DNA from: RPQJ01 sp963706535 | GTDB lineage: Bacteria > Pseudomonadota > Gammaproteobacteria > Steroidobacterales > Steroidobacteraceae | Reading direction: 5' to 3' | NCBI GenBank assembly: GCA_963706535.1 | Contig: CAVPMU010000012.1 | Coordinates: 310,001-374,000 of the forward strand | Length of the DNA stretch: 64,000 bases | Part shown: positions 27,710 through 36,510 of the stretch, piece after piece | Layout: every line of letters begins with the position of its first letter | Numbering within the stretch: the first letter of the stretch is position 1 | Made by a program: the position numbers and the translations under genes | Notes under the pieces: model-generated | The model's input: only the letters and a program-made list of their open reading frames with translations | Told to the model about the DNA's origin: nothing | Database searches by the model: none

Positions 27710-28209
27710 TCCTCCTCGTACCGCACCTCGGTGACGACGTACGACCTCCGCCCTCCGGGCACCTCCACCGTCACCTCGTCGTCCCGCTGCTTGCGCATGA
27801 GTGCGCGGGCGAGCGGCGAGTCCATGCTGACGTAGCGACGCGCCGGGTCGATCTCGTCGGGCCCGACGATGCGCAGCTCGATCTCGTGGCCCTCGTCGTC
27901 CTCGATGCGTACCCACGCGCCGAAGAAGATGCGGCTGCGGTCATCCGGCGGCCCTGCCACGACCACCATGCCCTCGAGTCGCTTGCGCAGGAAGCGCACG
28001 CGGCGGTCGATCTCGCGCAGCTGCTTCTTGCCGTAGATGTATTCCGCGTTCTCGGAACGGTCGCCCTGGGCCGCGGCCTCGGCGACCGCCCGCGTGACCC
28101 GGGGCCGCTGCACGCGCCACAGGTAGTCGAGCTCCTCGCGCAGGCGGCGGGCCCCCTCGGCGGTGGCGAACTTCGAGCCGGGCGGCTCGGGCTTGCGGTA
28201 ACGCGTCAT
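27694..28209 (-). CDS. greB: Transcription elongation factor GreB
   Basis: Stimulates RNA polymerase to cleave backtracked transcripts. The 171-residue protein has the N-terminal coiled coil with EELDYLWRVQRPRVT and QGDRSENAEYIYGKKQLREID (acidic tip DRSEN/AEY), and the C-terminal FKBP-like domain with FFGAWVRIEDDEG, RIVGPDEID and MDSPLARALM. The spacing and LWRVQRP identify GreB rather than GreA. The C-terminus EEADSG and stop are encoded by the heptad repeat, replacing the native end. Confidence 0.95.
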   Translation of the reverse strand: MTRYRKPEPPGSKFATAEGARRLREELDYLWRVQRPRVTRAVAEAAAQGDRSENAEYIYGKKQLREIDRRVRFLRKRLEGMVVVAGPPDDRSRIFFGAWVRIEDDEGHEIELRIVGPDEIDPARRYVSMDSPLARALMRKQRDDEVTVEVPGGRRSYVVTEVRYEEEADSG

Positions 28210-28294
28210 GGTTCCGCGAGCCCCCGGGCGGCGCGGCGCGATGTGTGCGCGGGATCACGGAATCGGGCTCGAGCCATCAGTAGCTTGCCGCCCC

Positions 28295-28492
28295 ATGAGC
28301 ATCAAGTACTACGCGCATTTCCTGGTGGACGAGCCGGACCCGCGTGGCCTGCAGGAGTACCGCGGCATCGTCGAGCTCGACGGACAGCCGCGCCCGGGCC
28401 GCGAAATGAAGCAGGCGGCGCTCATCATCGCCCGCAACATGGGCCGGCACATGCGCGAGGTGAAGGTTCTGCAGTGGTCGCGACTGCACTGA
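28295..28492 (+). CDS. Conserved hypothetical small protein, 65 residues
   Basis: Not recognised. Composition is normal, with IKYYAHFLVDEPDPRGLQEY and a helical, basic C-terminal half (AALIIARNMGRHMREVKVLQWSRLH). A longer frame from 28208 exists but the upstream part is unlike protein. A strong terminator follows 62 bases downstream, which supports a real short transcription unit. Confidence 0.65.
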   Translation: MSIKYYAHFLVDEPDPRGLQEYRGIVELDGQPRPGREMKQAALIIARNMGRHMREVKVLQWSRLH

Positions 28493-28511
28493 ACGGCTGA
28501 CACGCATCCCC

Positions 28512-28549
28512 TGGCGGACTTTTCCCTTCCCTTCGACCAGAGTCCGCCA
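28512..28549. repeat. Small inverted repeat TGGCGGACT / AGTCCGCCA
   Basis: Perfect 9-base arms at 28512-28520 and 28541-28549 around a pyrimidine-rich 20-base loop, just before the terminator. No other copy noticed in the window. Confidence 0.6.
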
Positions 28550-28554
28550 CTCGA

Positions 28555-28582
28555 CCCCGGGCCACAAACCCGGGGTTTTTTT
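28555..28582 (+). terminator. Rho-independent terminator
   Basis: CCCCGGG (28555-28561) and CCCGGGG (28569-28575) with a 7-base loop, followed by seven T (28576-28582). It ends the 65-residue unknown and lies just before the convergent DUF2721 gene stop at 28591. Confidence 0.9.
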
Positions 28583-28590
28583 CGCCTGCC

Positions 28591-29028
28591 TCACGGGATC
28601 CCGATCCTGAGCGTCGCGATCGAAACGCGCACCTCGAGCAGGAAGCTCACCAGTGCGCCCACCAGCGCGGCCATCGCGAGCACGAACAGCAGCGCCACGT
28701 AGGCGGCGAGGTTGAGCGGCACGAAGGTGCTGGCGAACAGCAGCGCGACCACCACCGACACGAGCAGCGCGGCGACGGTGCCGAACGTGATCGCGATGTT
28801 GATGAGCTTCGCGCGCCGCGATGAGATCCGCAGCTGAGCCTTCGCCTGCTCCGGCACGTCGCCCGCGGCCTGGCGCAGCCCCTCCTCGATCTTGCGCGCG
28901 CGGTCCACGATGCGCGCCAGCCGGTTGGTCAGCACGCCGAGCAGCACGCCGATGCCCGACAGCAGGAAGACCGGGGTCACGGCGAGCTGGATCGCGTGCG
29001 CGATGTCGACGACTTCGATTCCATCCAT
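28591..29028 (-). CDS. DUF2721 family membrane protein
   Basis: A 145-residue protein of the DUF2721 family: one N-terminal membrane segment (AIQLAVTPVFLLSGIGVLLGVLT) with NRLARIVDRARKIEE, a short basic cytoplasmic part (RRAKLINIAITF) and two further hydrophobic segments. Function unknown. The ATG at 29028 is only 8 bases after a -10-like TAGAAT (29042-29037), so a leaderless or near-leaderless mRNA is expected; the longer frame upstream is not protein-like. Confidence 0.88.
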   Translation of the reverse strand: MDGIEVVDIAHAIQLAVTPVFLLSGIGVLLGVLTNRLARIVDRARKIEEGLRQAAGDVPEQAKAQLRISSRRAKLINIAITFGTVAALLVSVVVALLFASTFVPLNLAAYVALLFVLAMAALVGALVSFLLEVRVSIATLRIGIP

Positions 29029-29116
29029 GGGAGCGCATTCTAGGGCAGGTGGCCGGCGGTCGTTGCGGCCGCGCTTGCACGGCGTGCAACATGCGCGCCC
29101 GGGGGAGGGCTCGCGC

Positions 29117-29854
29117 ATGGCGTTCAAGGATCACTTCTCGCGGCAGGCGGCCGGTTATCGCCGCTACCGGCCGGCCTCTCCCGCGGCGCTGATCGAGTTC
29201 GTCGCCGCGCAGGCGCCCGACCGGTCCCTCGCGGTCGACTGTGCCACGGGCAGCGGGCAGGCGGCCGTGGCGTTGGCCGACCACTTCGACAGGGTGGTCG
29301 CGCTCGACGGCAGCGTGAGCCAGCTCGGCAACGCCGAGGCGCATGGCGGCGTCCGTTACGTGGCCGGCGTCGCCGAGCGCATGCCGGTCGCGAGCGGCTG
29401 CGTGGCGCTGGTCGCGGCCGCCCAGGCACTGCACTGGTTCGACTTCGCGCGCTTCCATGCCGAATGCCGCCGCGTGCTGATGGCGGGAGGCGTCGTCGCT
29501 GCATGGAGCTACGAGAAATTTCGCGTCGCCCCGGACGTGGATGCCGTCGTGGACCGCTTCTACGACCGGGTAATCGGTGAGTACTGGCCGCCCGAGCGCC
29601 GCTACGTCGAAGCGGGCTACCGGACGCTGCCTTTTCCGTGGCGCGAGATCCCGGCGCCGCCGTTCCTGCTCGAGTGCGACTGGGACCTCGACCAGCTGAT
29701 GGGCTATCTCGCCACGTGGTCCGCGGTGCAGCGCTGCCGCGACCGGACCGGCGCCGATCCACTGCCCGCATTGCGCGTCGAGCTCGAGCGCCTCTGGCCG
29801 GGCGGGCCCCGACGACTCTCCTGGCCGATCCACCTGCGTCTCGGCTGCGCCTGA
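29117..29854 (+). CDS. Class I SAM-dependent methyltransferase
   Basis: A 245-residue methyltransferase. Motif I is AVDCATGSGQAAVAL, the acidic loop VVALDGS, and the post-motif region AAQALHWFDFARFHAE with the HWF triad seen in trans-aconitate/YafE-like methyltransferases. The substrate is unknown. Start at 29117 with GGGGGAGGG upstream; the preceding open frame is a shadow of DUF2721. Confidence 0.88.
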   Translation: MAFKDHFSRQAAGYRRYRPASPAALIEFVAAQAPDRSLAVDCATGSGQAAVALADHFDRVVALDGSVSQLGNAEAHGGVRYVAGVAERMPVASGCVALVAAAQALHWFDFARFHAECRRVLMAGGVVAAWSYEKFRVAPDVDAVVDRFYDRVIGEYWPPERRYVEAGYRTLPFPWREIPAPPFLLECDWDLDQLMGYLATWSAVQRCRDRTGADPLPALRVELERLWPGGPRRLSWPIHLRLGCA

Positions 29855-29860
29855 TTCCTC

Positions 29861-29866
29861 TATACT
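29861..29866 (+). promoter_or_regulatory. -10-like hexamer for the M13 peptidase operon
   Basis: TATACT 31 bases before the ATG of the M13 peptidase, in the 43-base gap after the methyltransferase; no clear -35. Confidence 0.35.
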
Positions 29867-29897
29867 GCGCGCTCGAAAAATCCGGAGCCCTAGGACC

Positions 29898-31997
29898 ATG
29901 CGCTGGACCCTGCCGATTGCCTGTCTCCTGACCCTGTCCGCCTGCGCCGGCGCGCCGCCTGCGCCCGTCGCCCCACCGGCCGCGACCGCTCCGGCTGCAA
30001 CGGCCGCAGCCGTGCGTCCCTCGGGCGTGCTGCTCGACAACTTCGATCGCACGGTGCGGCCGCAGGACGATTTCTACCGCCACGTGAACGGCACCTGGCT
30101 CGCGACGACCGAGATCCCGGCCGACAAGTCGAACTACGGCGCGTTCGGCGCGCTGCAGGACGCCGTCGAGCGCAACCTGCACGTGATTGCCGAGGAATCG
30201 GCCGCCGCGGCCGCACCCGCCGGCAGCCCGCAGCAGCGGGTGGGCGATTTCTACGCGAGCTACATGGACGAGGCTCGCGCCAACGAGCTCGGGGCCGCGC
30301 CGCTCGCCGGCCCGCTCGCCGAGATCGACGCCATCCGTGACCGCAAGGGACTCGTGGAGTACTTCGGCCGCACGCAACGGCTCTACGTGACCGCCCCTCC
30401 GGGCGTCGCCGATTTCGGCGCGGCCGCGCCGTTCCGCCTGGCCATCGCGCCGGACGCAAAGAATCCCGAGGCCTACACGGTCTACGTGGACCAGTTCGGC
30501 CTCGGCATGCCGGACCGCGACTACTACCTCGGCGACGAGGCGCGTTTCGTCGAGACCCGCGGCAAGTACCAGGCCTACCTTGCGCGGCTGCTCGAACTCG
30601 CCGGCCGGCCGAACGCCGCCGCATCGGCCGCGAAGGTGCTCGAGCTCGAGACGCGTCTCGCGCGCGCACAGTGGACCAAGGTCGAGCTGCGCGACGTCGA
30701 GAAGGGCTTCAACCCGCACACGGTGGCGGAGGCCAACGAGCTCACGCCCGGCATCGACTGGAACCTGTGGCGTGCGGCGGCGCAGATTCCCGCGCAGGAC
30801 CGCTTCATCATCGGGCAGCCCAGCTACTTCGCGGCGATGGCCGAGGCGGTGCGCACGGTGCCGCTCGCGACCTGGCAGGACTTCCTGCGCGTGCGCGTCG
30901 TCGACGACCTCGCGCCGCTCCTGTCGGACGACTTCGTGAAGGCTCACTTCGGGTTCCAGGAGGCCACGATCTCGGGCGCGAAGGAAATCCGCCCGCGCTG
31001 GAAGCGCGGCCTGCAGCAGGTCGAGTTCGTGATCGGCGACGCGCTCGGCCGCGCCTACGTCGAGAAACACTTCCCGCCGGCGGCCAAGCAACGCATGGAC
31101 CAGCTGGTCGCGAACCTGCTGCGCGCCTTCGGCGCCTCGATCGACGAGCTCGAGTGGATGGGCCCCGAGACGCGCCGCGAGGCGCACGCCAAGCTCGCGG
31201 GCTTCACGGTCAAGATCGGCTACCCGGACAAGTGGACCGAGTATCCCGGCCTCGAGGTGCGTCGCGGCGACCTCGTGGGCAACGCGCTGCGGGCACGCGA
31301 GTCGAACTACCGGCGCAACCTCGCCAAGCTCGGCCAGCCGATCGACCGCACCGAGTGGTACATGACGCCGCAGACGGTCAACGCCTACTACAACCCGCTC
31401 GGCAACGAGATCGTGTTCCCCGCGGCGATCCTGCAGCCGCCATTCTTCGACATGAACGCGGACGACGCGGTCAACTACGGCGGCATCGGCGCCGTGATCG
31501 GTCACGAGATCAGCCACGGTTTCGACGACCAGGGACGCAAGTTCGACGGCAAGGGCGCGCTGCGCGACTGGTGGACGGAGGAGGACAACACGCGCTTCCA
31601 GGCGCGCGCGGGCCGGCTCATCGAGCAGTACGCGGGCTTCAGCCCGCTGCCGGGCCTGAACGTCAACGGCGAGCTCACGCTGGGCGAGAACATCGGCGAC
31701 CTCTCGGGCCTCGCGGTCGCCCACAAGGCGTGGCGCATCGCGCTCGCCGGACAGCCTGCGCCGGTGCTCGACGGGTTCACCGGCGAGCAGCGCTTCTTCA
31801 TCGGCTGGGCACAGGTCTGGGCGCGCAAGTACCGCGAGGACGAGCTGCGCAAGCGGCTGCTCACCGACCCGCACAGCCCGGCCGAGTACCGGTGCAACGG
31901 CATCGTGCGCAACATGCCGGCCTTCGTCGAGGCATTCGGCGTCAAGCCCGGCGACGCGCTGCACCTGCCGCCGGAGCAGGTGGTGCGGATCTGGTGA
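29898..31997 (+). CDS. M13 (neprilysin/PepO-like) zinc metallopeptidase, lipoprotein
   Basis: A 699-residue secreted endopeptidase. The signal peptide ends in LTLSAC (lipobox), followed by an Ala/Pro-rich linker. The zinc site is HEISH at 536-540 in VIGHEISHGFDDQGR, with the third ligand in ENIGDLSGLAVA. NVNGELTLGENI and the C-terminal conserved VRNMPAFVEAFGVKPGD fit the family. Likely degrades peptides in the periplasm. First gene of a run with lemA and two TPM genes. Confidence 0.95.
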   Translation: MRWTLPIACLLTLSACAGAPPAPVAPPAATAPAATAAAVRPSGVLLDNFDRTVRPQDDFYRHVNGTWLATTEIPADKSNYGAFGALQDAVERNLHVIAEESAAAAAPAGSPQQRVGDFYASYMDEARANELGAAPLAGPLAEIDAIRDRKGLVEYFGRTQRLYVTAPPGVADFGAAAPFRLAIAPDAKNPEAYTVYVDQFGLGMPDRDYYLGDEARFVETRGKYQAYLARLLELAGRPNAAASAAKVLELETRLARAQWTKVELRDVEKGFNPHTVAEANELTPGIDWNLWRAAAQIPAQDRFIIGQPSYFAAMAEAVRTVPLATWQDFLRVRVVDDLAPLLSDDFVKAHFGFQEATISGAKEIRPRWKRGLQQVEFVIGDALGRAYVEKHFPPAAKQRMDQLVANLLRAFGASIDELEWMGPETRREAHAKLAGFTVKIGYPDKWTEYPGLEVRRGDLVGNALRARESNYRRNLAKLGQPIDRTEWYMTPQTVNAYYNPLGNEIVFPAAILQPPFFDMNADDAVNYGGIGAVIGHEISHGFDDQGRKFDGKGALRDWWTEEDNTRFQARAGRLIEQYAGFSPLPGLNVNGELTLGENIGDLSGLAVAHKAWRIALAGQPAPVLDGFTGEQRFFIGWAQVWARKYREDELRKRLLTDPHSPAEYRCNGIVRNMPAFVEAFGVKPGDALHLPPEQVVRIW

Positions 31998-32029
31998 GGG
32001 AAGGAACGGCAAATCACGAGGAGACGTCG

Positions 32030-32674
32030 ATGCGTCAACTGAAGATCGTGCTGCTGGCCGTTGCAGGACTCCTGCTGTCGGGCTGCGGCTACAACACGCT
32101 GCAGGTGCAGGACGAGGCGGTGACGTCCGCCTGGTCCGAGGTGGTGAACCAGTACCAGCGTCGTGCCGACCTGATCCCGAACCTCGTGGCGACCGTGAAG
32201 GGCTTTGCGGCCCAGGAACAGGCGGTGCTGGTCGGCGTCACGGAGGCGCGTGCGAAGGCGACGCAGATCAACGTCGACGCCAATGACCCGGAGTCGCTGA
32301 AGCAGTTCCAGGCCGCGCAGGGCGAGGTCTCGAGCGCGCTCTCGCGCCTGATGGTGGTCGTCGAGCGCTATCCGGAGCTCAAGTCCGACCAGAACTTCCG
32401 CGACCTGCAGGCGCAGCTCGAGGGCACCGAGAACCGCATCACCGTGGCGCGCAACCGCTACATCCAGGCGGTGCAGGACTTCAACGTGACGGTGCGGCAG
32501 TTCCCGACCAACCTCACGGCGATGGTGTTCGGCTACGAGGTGAAGCCGAACTTCACAGTGCAGAACGAGGCGGCGATCGCACAGCCACCGGTCGTGGACT
32601 TCGCCGCGCCGCCGGCCGCGCAACCCGCGGCGGAACCGACCGCGGAGCCAGCGCCTGCGCCGGCCGCGAACTGA
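32030..32674 (+). CDS. LemA family lipoprotein
   Basis: A 214-residue LemA-family protein. Opens with a hydrophobic segment ending LLLSGC, so here it is a lipoprotein, unlike the usual single-pass form. The core carries NQYQRRADLIPNLVATVKGF and FRDLQAQLEGTENRITVARNRYI, the family hallmark. The C-terminal 25 residues are Ala/Pro rich. The role of LemA is unsettled; it is nearly always beside TPM-domain proteins, as here. Confidence 0.95.
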   Translation: MRQLKIVLLAVAGLLLSGCGYNTLQVQDEAVTSAWSEVVNQYQRRADLIPNLVATVKGFAAQEQAVLVGVTEARAKATQINVDANDPESLKQFQAAQGEVSSALSRLMVVVERYPELKSDQNFRDLQAQLEGTENRITVARNRYIQAVQDFNVTVRQFPTNLTAMVFGYEVKPNFTVQNEAAIAQPPVVDFAAPPAAQPAAEPTAEPAPAPAAN

Positions 32675-32714
32675 GGCAGGCTCGCGCCGCCTCATCGGCG
32701 GCGCGAACGCTCCC

Positions 32715-33641
32715 GTGATTGCGTCCGCCCGTCCCTGGCTGCGGTTTCTCGCGGTGCTCGCCTGCGCCGCCGGGACGCTCGCGGCGCTCGACCTGCGCGC
32801 GCAGCCACTGGTCGGGGTCCCGCCGCTCACCGCGCCGGTGACCGACCTCACCGGCACGCTCACGCCGGACCAGGTCGCGGCGCTGGACGCGAAACTGCGC
32901 GCCTTCGAGCAGGCGCAGGGCAGCCAGGTCGCGGTGCTGGTGGTGCCGACCACGCAGCCGGAGGAGATCGAGCAGTACGCGATCCGTGTCGCCGAGGCGT
33001 GGCAGCTCGGCCGCAAGGACGCGGACGACGGCGCGATCCTCATCGTGGCGCGCGACGACCGGAAGCTGCGCATCGAGGTCGGCTACGGGCTCGAGGGTGC
33101 GCTGCCCGACGCCATCGCCAACCGCATCATCGACGAGGACATCGTCCCGCAGTTCAAGCGCGGCGATTACTACGGCGGCATCGCGACCGGCGTGGACCGC
33201 ATGCTGCGCGTGATCGAGGGCGAGCCGCTGCCCGAACCCGAACTCGACCCGCCCTCGCGCAGCATCCCGGGCCTGTTCCAGTTCCTGCCGTTCCTATTCG
33301 TGTTCGCGCTGGTCGGCAGCTCGATGTTCCGTCGCATGTTCGGCCGGGTCGGCGGCGCGTTCGCCAGCGGTGGACTGGTCGGCTTCCTCACCTGGCTGCT
33401 GGTCGGCATCCTCGGTCTCGCGCTCGGCGCGGGCATCCTGGCGTTCATCTTCGCGCTGCTCGGCGGCCTCGGCGGCGGTGGTGGCGGCGGGTCGGGCAAG
33501 AGCGGGTGGTACAGTCGGCGGCACGGCAGCGGCTGGGGTTACCCGGGCGGCTTCGGCGGTGGATGGAGCGGCGGCGGCGGTGGCGGCTGGAGCGGGGGCG
33601 GCGGCGGCTTCGGCGGCGGCGGCGCCTCGGGGAGCTGGTAG
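32715..33641 (+). CDS. TPM-domain (YgcG-type) membrane protein with glycine-rich tail
   Basis: A 308-residue exported protein. After a signal sequence, the TPM domain (TPDQVAALDAKLRAFEQAQGSQVAVLVV, GRKDADDGAILIVARDDRKLRIEVGYGLEGALPD) is followed by two membrane segments and a C-terminus of Gly, Ser and Trp repeats. TPM domains are linked to envelope or photosystem repair, with weak phosphatase activity reported for some; the function here is not settled. GTG start. Two bases separate it from the next TPM gene. Confidence 0.93.
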   Translation: MIASARPWLRFLAVLACAAGTLAALDLRAQPLVGVPPLTAPVTDLTGTLTPDQVAALDAKLRAFEQAQGSQVAVLVVPTTQPEEIEQYAIRVAEAWQLGRKDADDGAILIVARDDRKLRIEVGYGLEGALPDAIANRIIDEDIVPQFKRGDYYGGIATGVDRMLRVIEGEPLPEPELDPPSRSIPGLFQFLPFLFVFALVGSSMFRRMFGRVGGAFASGGLVGFLTWLLVGILGLALGAGILAFIFALLGGLGGGGGGGSGKSGWYSRRHGSGWGYPGGFGGGWSGGGGGGWSGGGGGFGGGGASGSW

Positions 33642-33643
33642 CG

Positions 33644-34147
33644 ATGGAGTGGTCACGCTGGTTTCGCCACACGTTCGCCGGCCGCAGCGCGCTAAGGCGC
33701 GCGTTCCCGCAGCAGACGCTCGACGCGATCGAGCAGGCCGTCGACGAGTCCGAGGGCTCGCACACGGGCGAGATACGCTTCGCGATCGAGGCCGCGCTCG
33801 AGCCGGGGCAGGTCTGGGCCGGCATGCGGCCGCGCGACCGCGCGATCGAGGTGTTCACGGCGCTCGGTGTCTGGGACACCGAGGCCAACAACGGCGTGCT
33901 GGTGTACGTGCTGCTGGCCGACCGGGACGTGGAAATCGTCGCCGACCGCGGCTTCAACCGGCTGGTCGCGGCCGGCCAGTGGCAGGCCGTCTGCGAGGAC
34001 ATGGAGCGCCATTTCCGTGCCGGGAACTTCCACGACGGTGCGCTGGTCGGTATCCGCGAGGTCGGGCGTATCATCGCCTCGCATTACCCCCAGCAGCCCG
34101 GCCAGCGCGACGAGGACGAACTGCCCAACCGGCCGGCGCTGCTGTAG
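33644..34147 (+). CDS. Second TPM-domain protein
   Basis: A 167-residue TPM-domain protein without a signal peptide or clear membrane segment. HTGEIRFAIEAALEP, RAIEVFTALGVWDTEANNGVLVYVLLADRDVEIVADRGF and CEDMERHFRAGNFHDGALVGI match the paralogue that commonly follows LemA and TPM1. It begins 2 bases after the first TPM gene, so the LemA-TPM-TPM trio is one operon. Confidence 0.92.
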   Translation: MEWSRWFRHTFAGRSALRRAFPQQTLDAIEQAVDESEGSHTGEIRFAIEAALEPGQVWAGMRPRDRAIEVFTALGVWDTEANNGVLVYVLLADRDVEIVADRGFNRLVAAGQWQAVCEDMERHFRAGNFHDGALVGIREVGRIIASHYPQQPGQRDEDELPNRPALL

Positions 34148-34200
34148 CGGCGCACGGACTCACGGGCTTCAACGACGGTGAATCGAGGTGGCCTGACCCC

Positions 34201-35367
34201 ATGATCCGCATTCCGACACTGGCCGCGCGACGCGCGGCGGCCCTGGGCCTCGTGCTCGCCCTCGGCGGATGCAGCATTTTCGTGCCGCAACGACAGGAGC
34301 CGGTCGCGACGGCCCCGCCGAAGCCGCAGTTGCTGCCCCCGCTCGCCTCCCACACGTTTCCGTACGACCCGAAGACGACCGCGGTGCTCGGCGAGCTGCA
34401 GGTCACCTACGCGCGCGACGAGGACACGATTCCCGACATCGCGCGGCGTTTCAACCTCGGCTTCGACGAGGTCGCCCGCGCCAATCCCGGCGTCGACCCG
34501 TGGCTGCCGGGCGAGGCCACGCGCATCGTCCTGCCGACGCAGTTCGTGCTGCCCGACGCGCCGCACGAAGGTGTCGTTATCAACGTGGCCGCGCTCCGCA
34601 TGTTCTACTTCCCGAAGCCGGCGAAGGACCAGCCGCGGGTCGTGCTCACCTATCCCATCGGCATCGGCAAGGTCGGCTGGGCCACGCCGATCGGCAAGAC
34701 CAAGGTGGTCTCGAAGCGCAAGGACCCGTGGTGGACCCCGCCCGCGTCGGTGCGCAAGGAGCACGCCGCGGAGGGAGACCCGTTGCCTGCGCGGGTCCCG
34801 CCCGGCCCGGACAACCCGCTCGGCGCCTATGCGATGAACCTCGGCTGGACGAGCTACCTGATCCACGGCACCAACAAGCCCGCCGGCGTGGGCCTGCGCG
34901 CGAGCCACGGCTGCATCCGCATGTACCCGGAGGACATCGCCGCCGTGTTCGAGCGCATCCCGGTCGGTACGCCGGTGACGGTGGTGAACCAGCCGCTCGT
35001 CCATCGCTGGCACGGCGACAGCCTGTACGTACAGGCCTATCCGCCGCACGAAGAGGATGGCAAGAAAGTGCCGGCGCAACTGCAGCCGCAACTGAGCAAG
35101 GCCATCTCCGACAAGATGGCGCAGCGGGCGAAGCAGCACGGCGGGGCGATCGACTGGCCGCTCACCGAACGGGTCGTGAAGGACGCGCAGGGCGTCGCCG
35201 TGCCGGTGACGCGCCATGGCACCACGCTCGAGTCGTTCCTCGCGTCGGCGCGCCTGGTCGAGAACGCGCTGCCGGCCGGTTCGAACTGGGACGGCCGTGA
35301 TCCCGACGAGGAGACGGAGGAAGCGGCGAAGCCGGTTGCGGATACCGGCGCGCGCGGCGGTCGCTGA
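34201..35367 (+). CDS. LysM-containing L,D-transpeptidase (YkuD/ErfK type), lipoprotein
   Basis: A 388-residue cell-wall enzyme that links peptidoglycan or attaches proteins to meso-diaminopimelate. Lipobox LGGCSI at the start. A LysM-like segment (ARDEDTIPDIARRFNLGFDEVARANPGVDPWLP) precedes the YkuD domain (GVVINVAALRMFYFP) with catalytic SHGCIRMYPED. The layout is that of YbiS/YcfS/ErfK. The C-terminal 60 residues are charged and not conserved. Confidence 0.95.
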   Translation: MIRIPTLAARRAAALGLVLALGGCSIFVPQRQEPVATAPPKPQLLPPLASHTFPYDPKTTAVLGELQVTYARDEDTIPDIARRFNLGFDEVARANPGVDPWLPGEATRIVLPTQFVLPDAPHEGVVINVAALRMFYFPKPAKDQPRVVLTYPIGIGKVGWATPIGKTKVVSKRKDPWWTPPASVRKEHAAEGDPLPARVPPGPDNPLGAYAMNLGWTSYLIHGTNKPAGVGLRASHGCIRMYPEDIAAVFERIPVGTPVTVVNQPLVHRWHGDSLYVQAYPPHEEDGKKVPAQLQPQLSKAISDKMAQRAKQHGGAIDWPLTERVVKDAQGVAVPVTRHGTTLESFLASARLVENALPAGSNWDGRDPDEETEEAAKPVADTGARGGR

Positions 35368-35379
35368 GCGAGCCGGCGC

Positions 35380-36501
35380 ATGGCGCGCAAGCCGGCCCGC
35401 GGTCCAGCCATTGCCGGCCTCCGCCATGACGACCCGGAATCCTTCCAGCGCGAGCGCGAGCGCATCCTGCTGCCGAGCTGGCAGCCCGCCTGCCACCTTT
35501 CCGACCTGCCCGGCCCCGGCACGGCGGTCCGGGTCGATTTCCTCGGTCGCTCCGCCTTCGTGCTGCGCGGCGCCGACGGAACCTTCCGCGCATTCCTGAA
35601 CGCGTGCCGGCACCGCGGGACGCGGCTCGTCGAGGGCGATCCGCACACCGCGCTCGCATACTGCGTGGACAGCAAGGTGCGTTGCCCGTACCACGCCTGG
35701 GTCTACGACGAGACCGGTGCCTTGATCGACGTCCCGGGCGGGGACCGCTATCCGGGCCTCGAGCCCGCGCAACTCGGGCTGCATCCGCTGCCACTCGCCA
35801 CCGCACTCGGATTCGTCTTCGTCGCATTCGCGGCACCCGCGCGGCCGCTGGCCGACATGCTCGCCCCGGTCACCGACCGCCTCGGCCCGCGCCGCTTCGA
35901 GGCGCTGCGTCGCGTGGGCGAGCCGCGCATGCGCCCGTACCGCGCGGACTGGAGAGTGCTCTGTGAGCACCACCTGGACCGTCATCGCCTCGCGTGCATG
36001 CCGATCGTGGCCGGGGCCGACGGTGAATTCGCTCCCCGCCCCGCTGCCACCGACGACTCGTTGCACTTCTCGGCCGCCATCGCCGCGAACGACGCGCAGC
36101 CGTGGTCGGCACGCGCCTACGCATACTGGTTGCCGCGCGCAGGGGCGCCTGCATCCGGCGGGACGGCGGACTGGTCGCGCTGCTACCTGTGGCCGAACGT
36201 CGTGCTCGACGTCTATCCCGACGAGGTCCGCCTCGCGCAGGTCCTGCCGCTCGCGGCCGGAGAATGTGCGATCCGCGAGTCCGTGTTCGCGCAGCCGGAC
36301 GGCGCGCGTGAAATGCGCATCGCGCGCTACCTGAATGCACGCGTGCGCCGGCGCACCGCCGGGGAGGATCTGCGCCTCGTCGAGCGGCGCCAGGCAGGCC
36401 TCGCGACCGGAGACGGGGCGGCCGGTCCGCTCGCCGTGGACGAGCACGGCCTGCGCTGGTTCGAGGAGCGGGCGGCCGTGGCACGGCGGGCGCGGGCGTG
36501 A
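35380..36501 (+). CDS. Rieske-type oxygenase alpha-subunit-like protein
   Basis: A 373-residue protein with an N-terminal Rieske 2Fe-2S domain (Cys76, His78 in CRHRG; Cys102, His105 in CPYHAW) and a C-terminal ring-hydroxylating-oxygenase fold ending with GEDLRLVERRQAGL. The mononuclear iron site is odd: the usual E-N-Y-x-E-x-Y-H-x4-H aligns with E196-HHLDRHRLACM, so neither ligand histidine is in register. It may be a specialised or inactive oxygenase. Starts 12 bases after the transpeptidase gene; no reductase is nearby. Confidence 0.88.
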   Translation: MARKPARGPAIAGLRHDDPESFQRERERILLPSWQPACHLSDLPGPGTAVRVDFLGRSAFVLRGADGTFRAFLNACRHRGTRLVEGDPHTALAYCVDSKVRCPYHAWVYDETGALIDVPGGDRYPGLEPAQLGLHPLPLATALGFVFVAFAAPARPLADMLAPVTDRLGPRRFEALRRVGEPRMRPYRADWRVLCEHHLDRHRLACMPIVAGADGEFAPRPAATDDSLHFSAAIAANDAQPWSARAYAYWLPRAGAPASGGTADWSRCYLWPNVVLDVYPDEVRLAQVLPLAAGECAIRESVFAQPDGAREMRIARYLNARVRRRTAGEDLRLVERRQAGLATGDGAAGPLAVDEHGLRWFEERAAVARRARA

Positions 36502-36510
36502 TCCCGCTCT

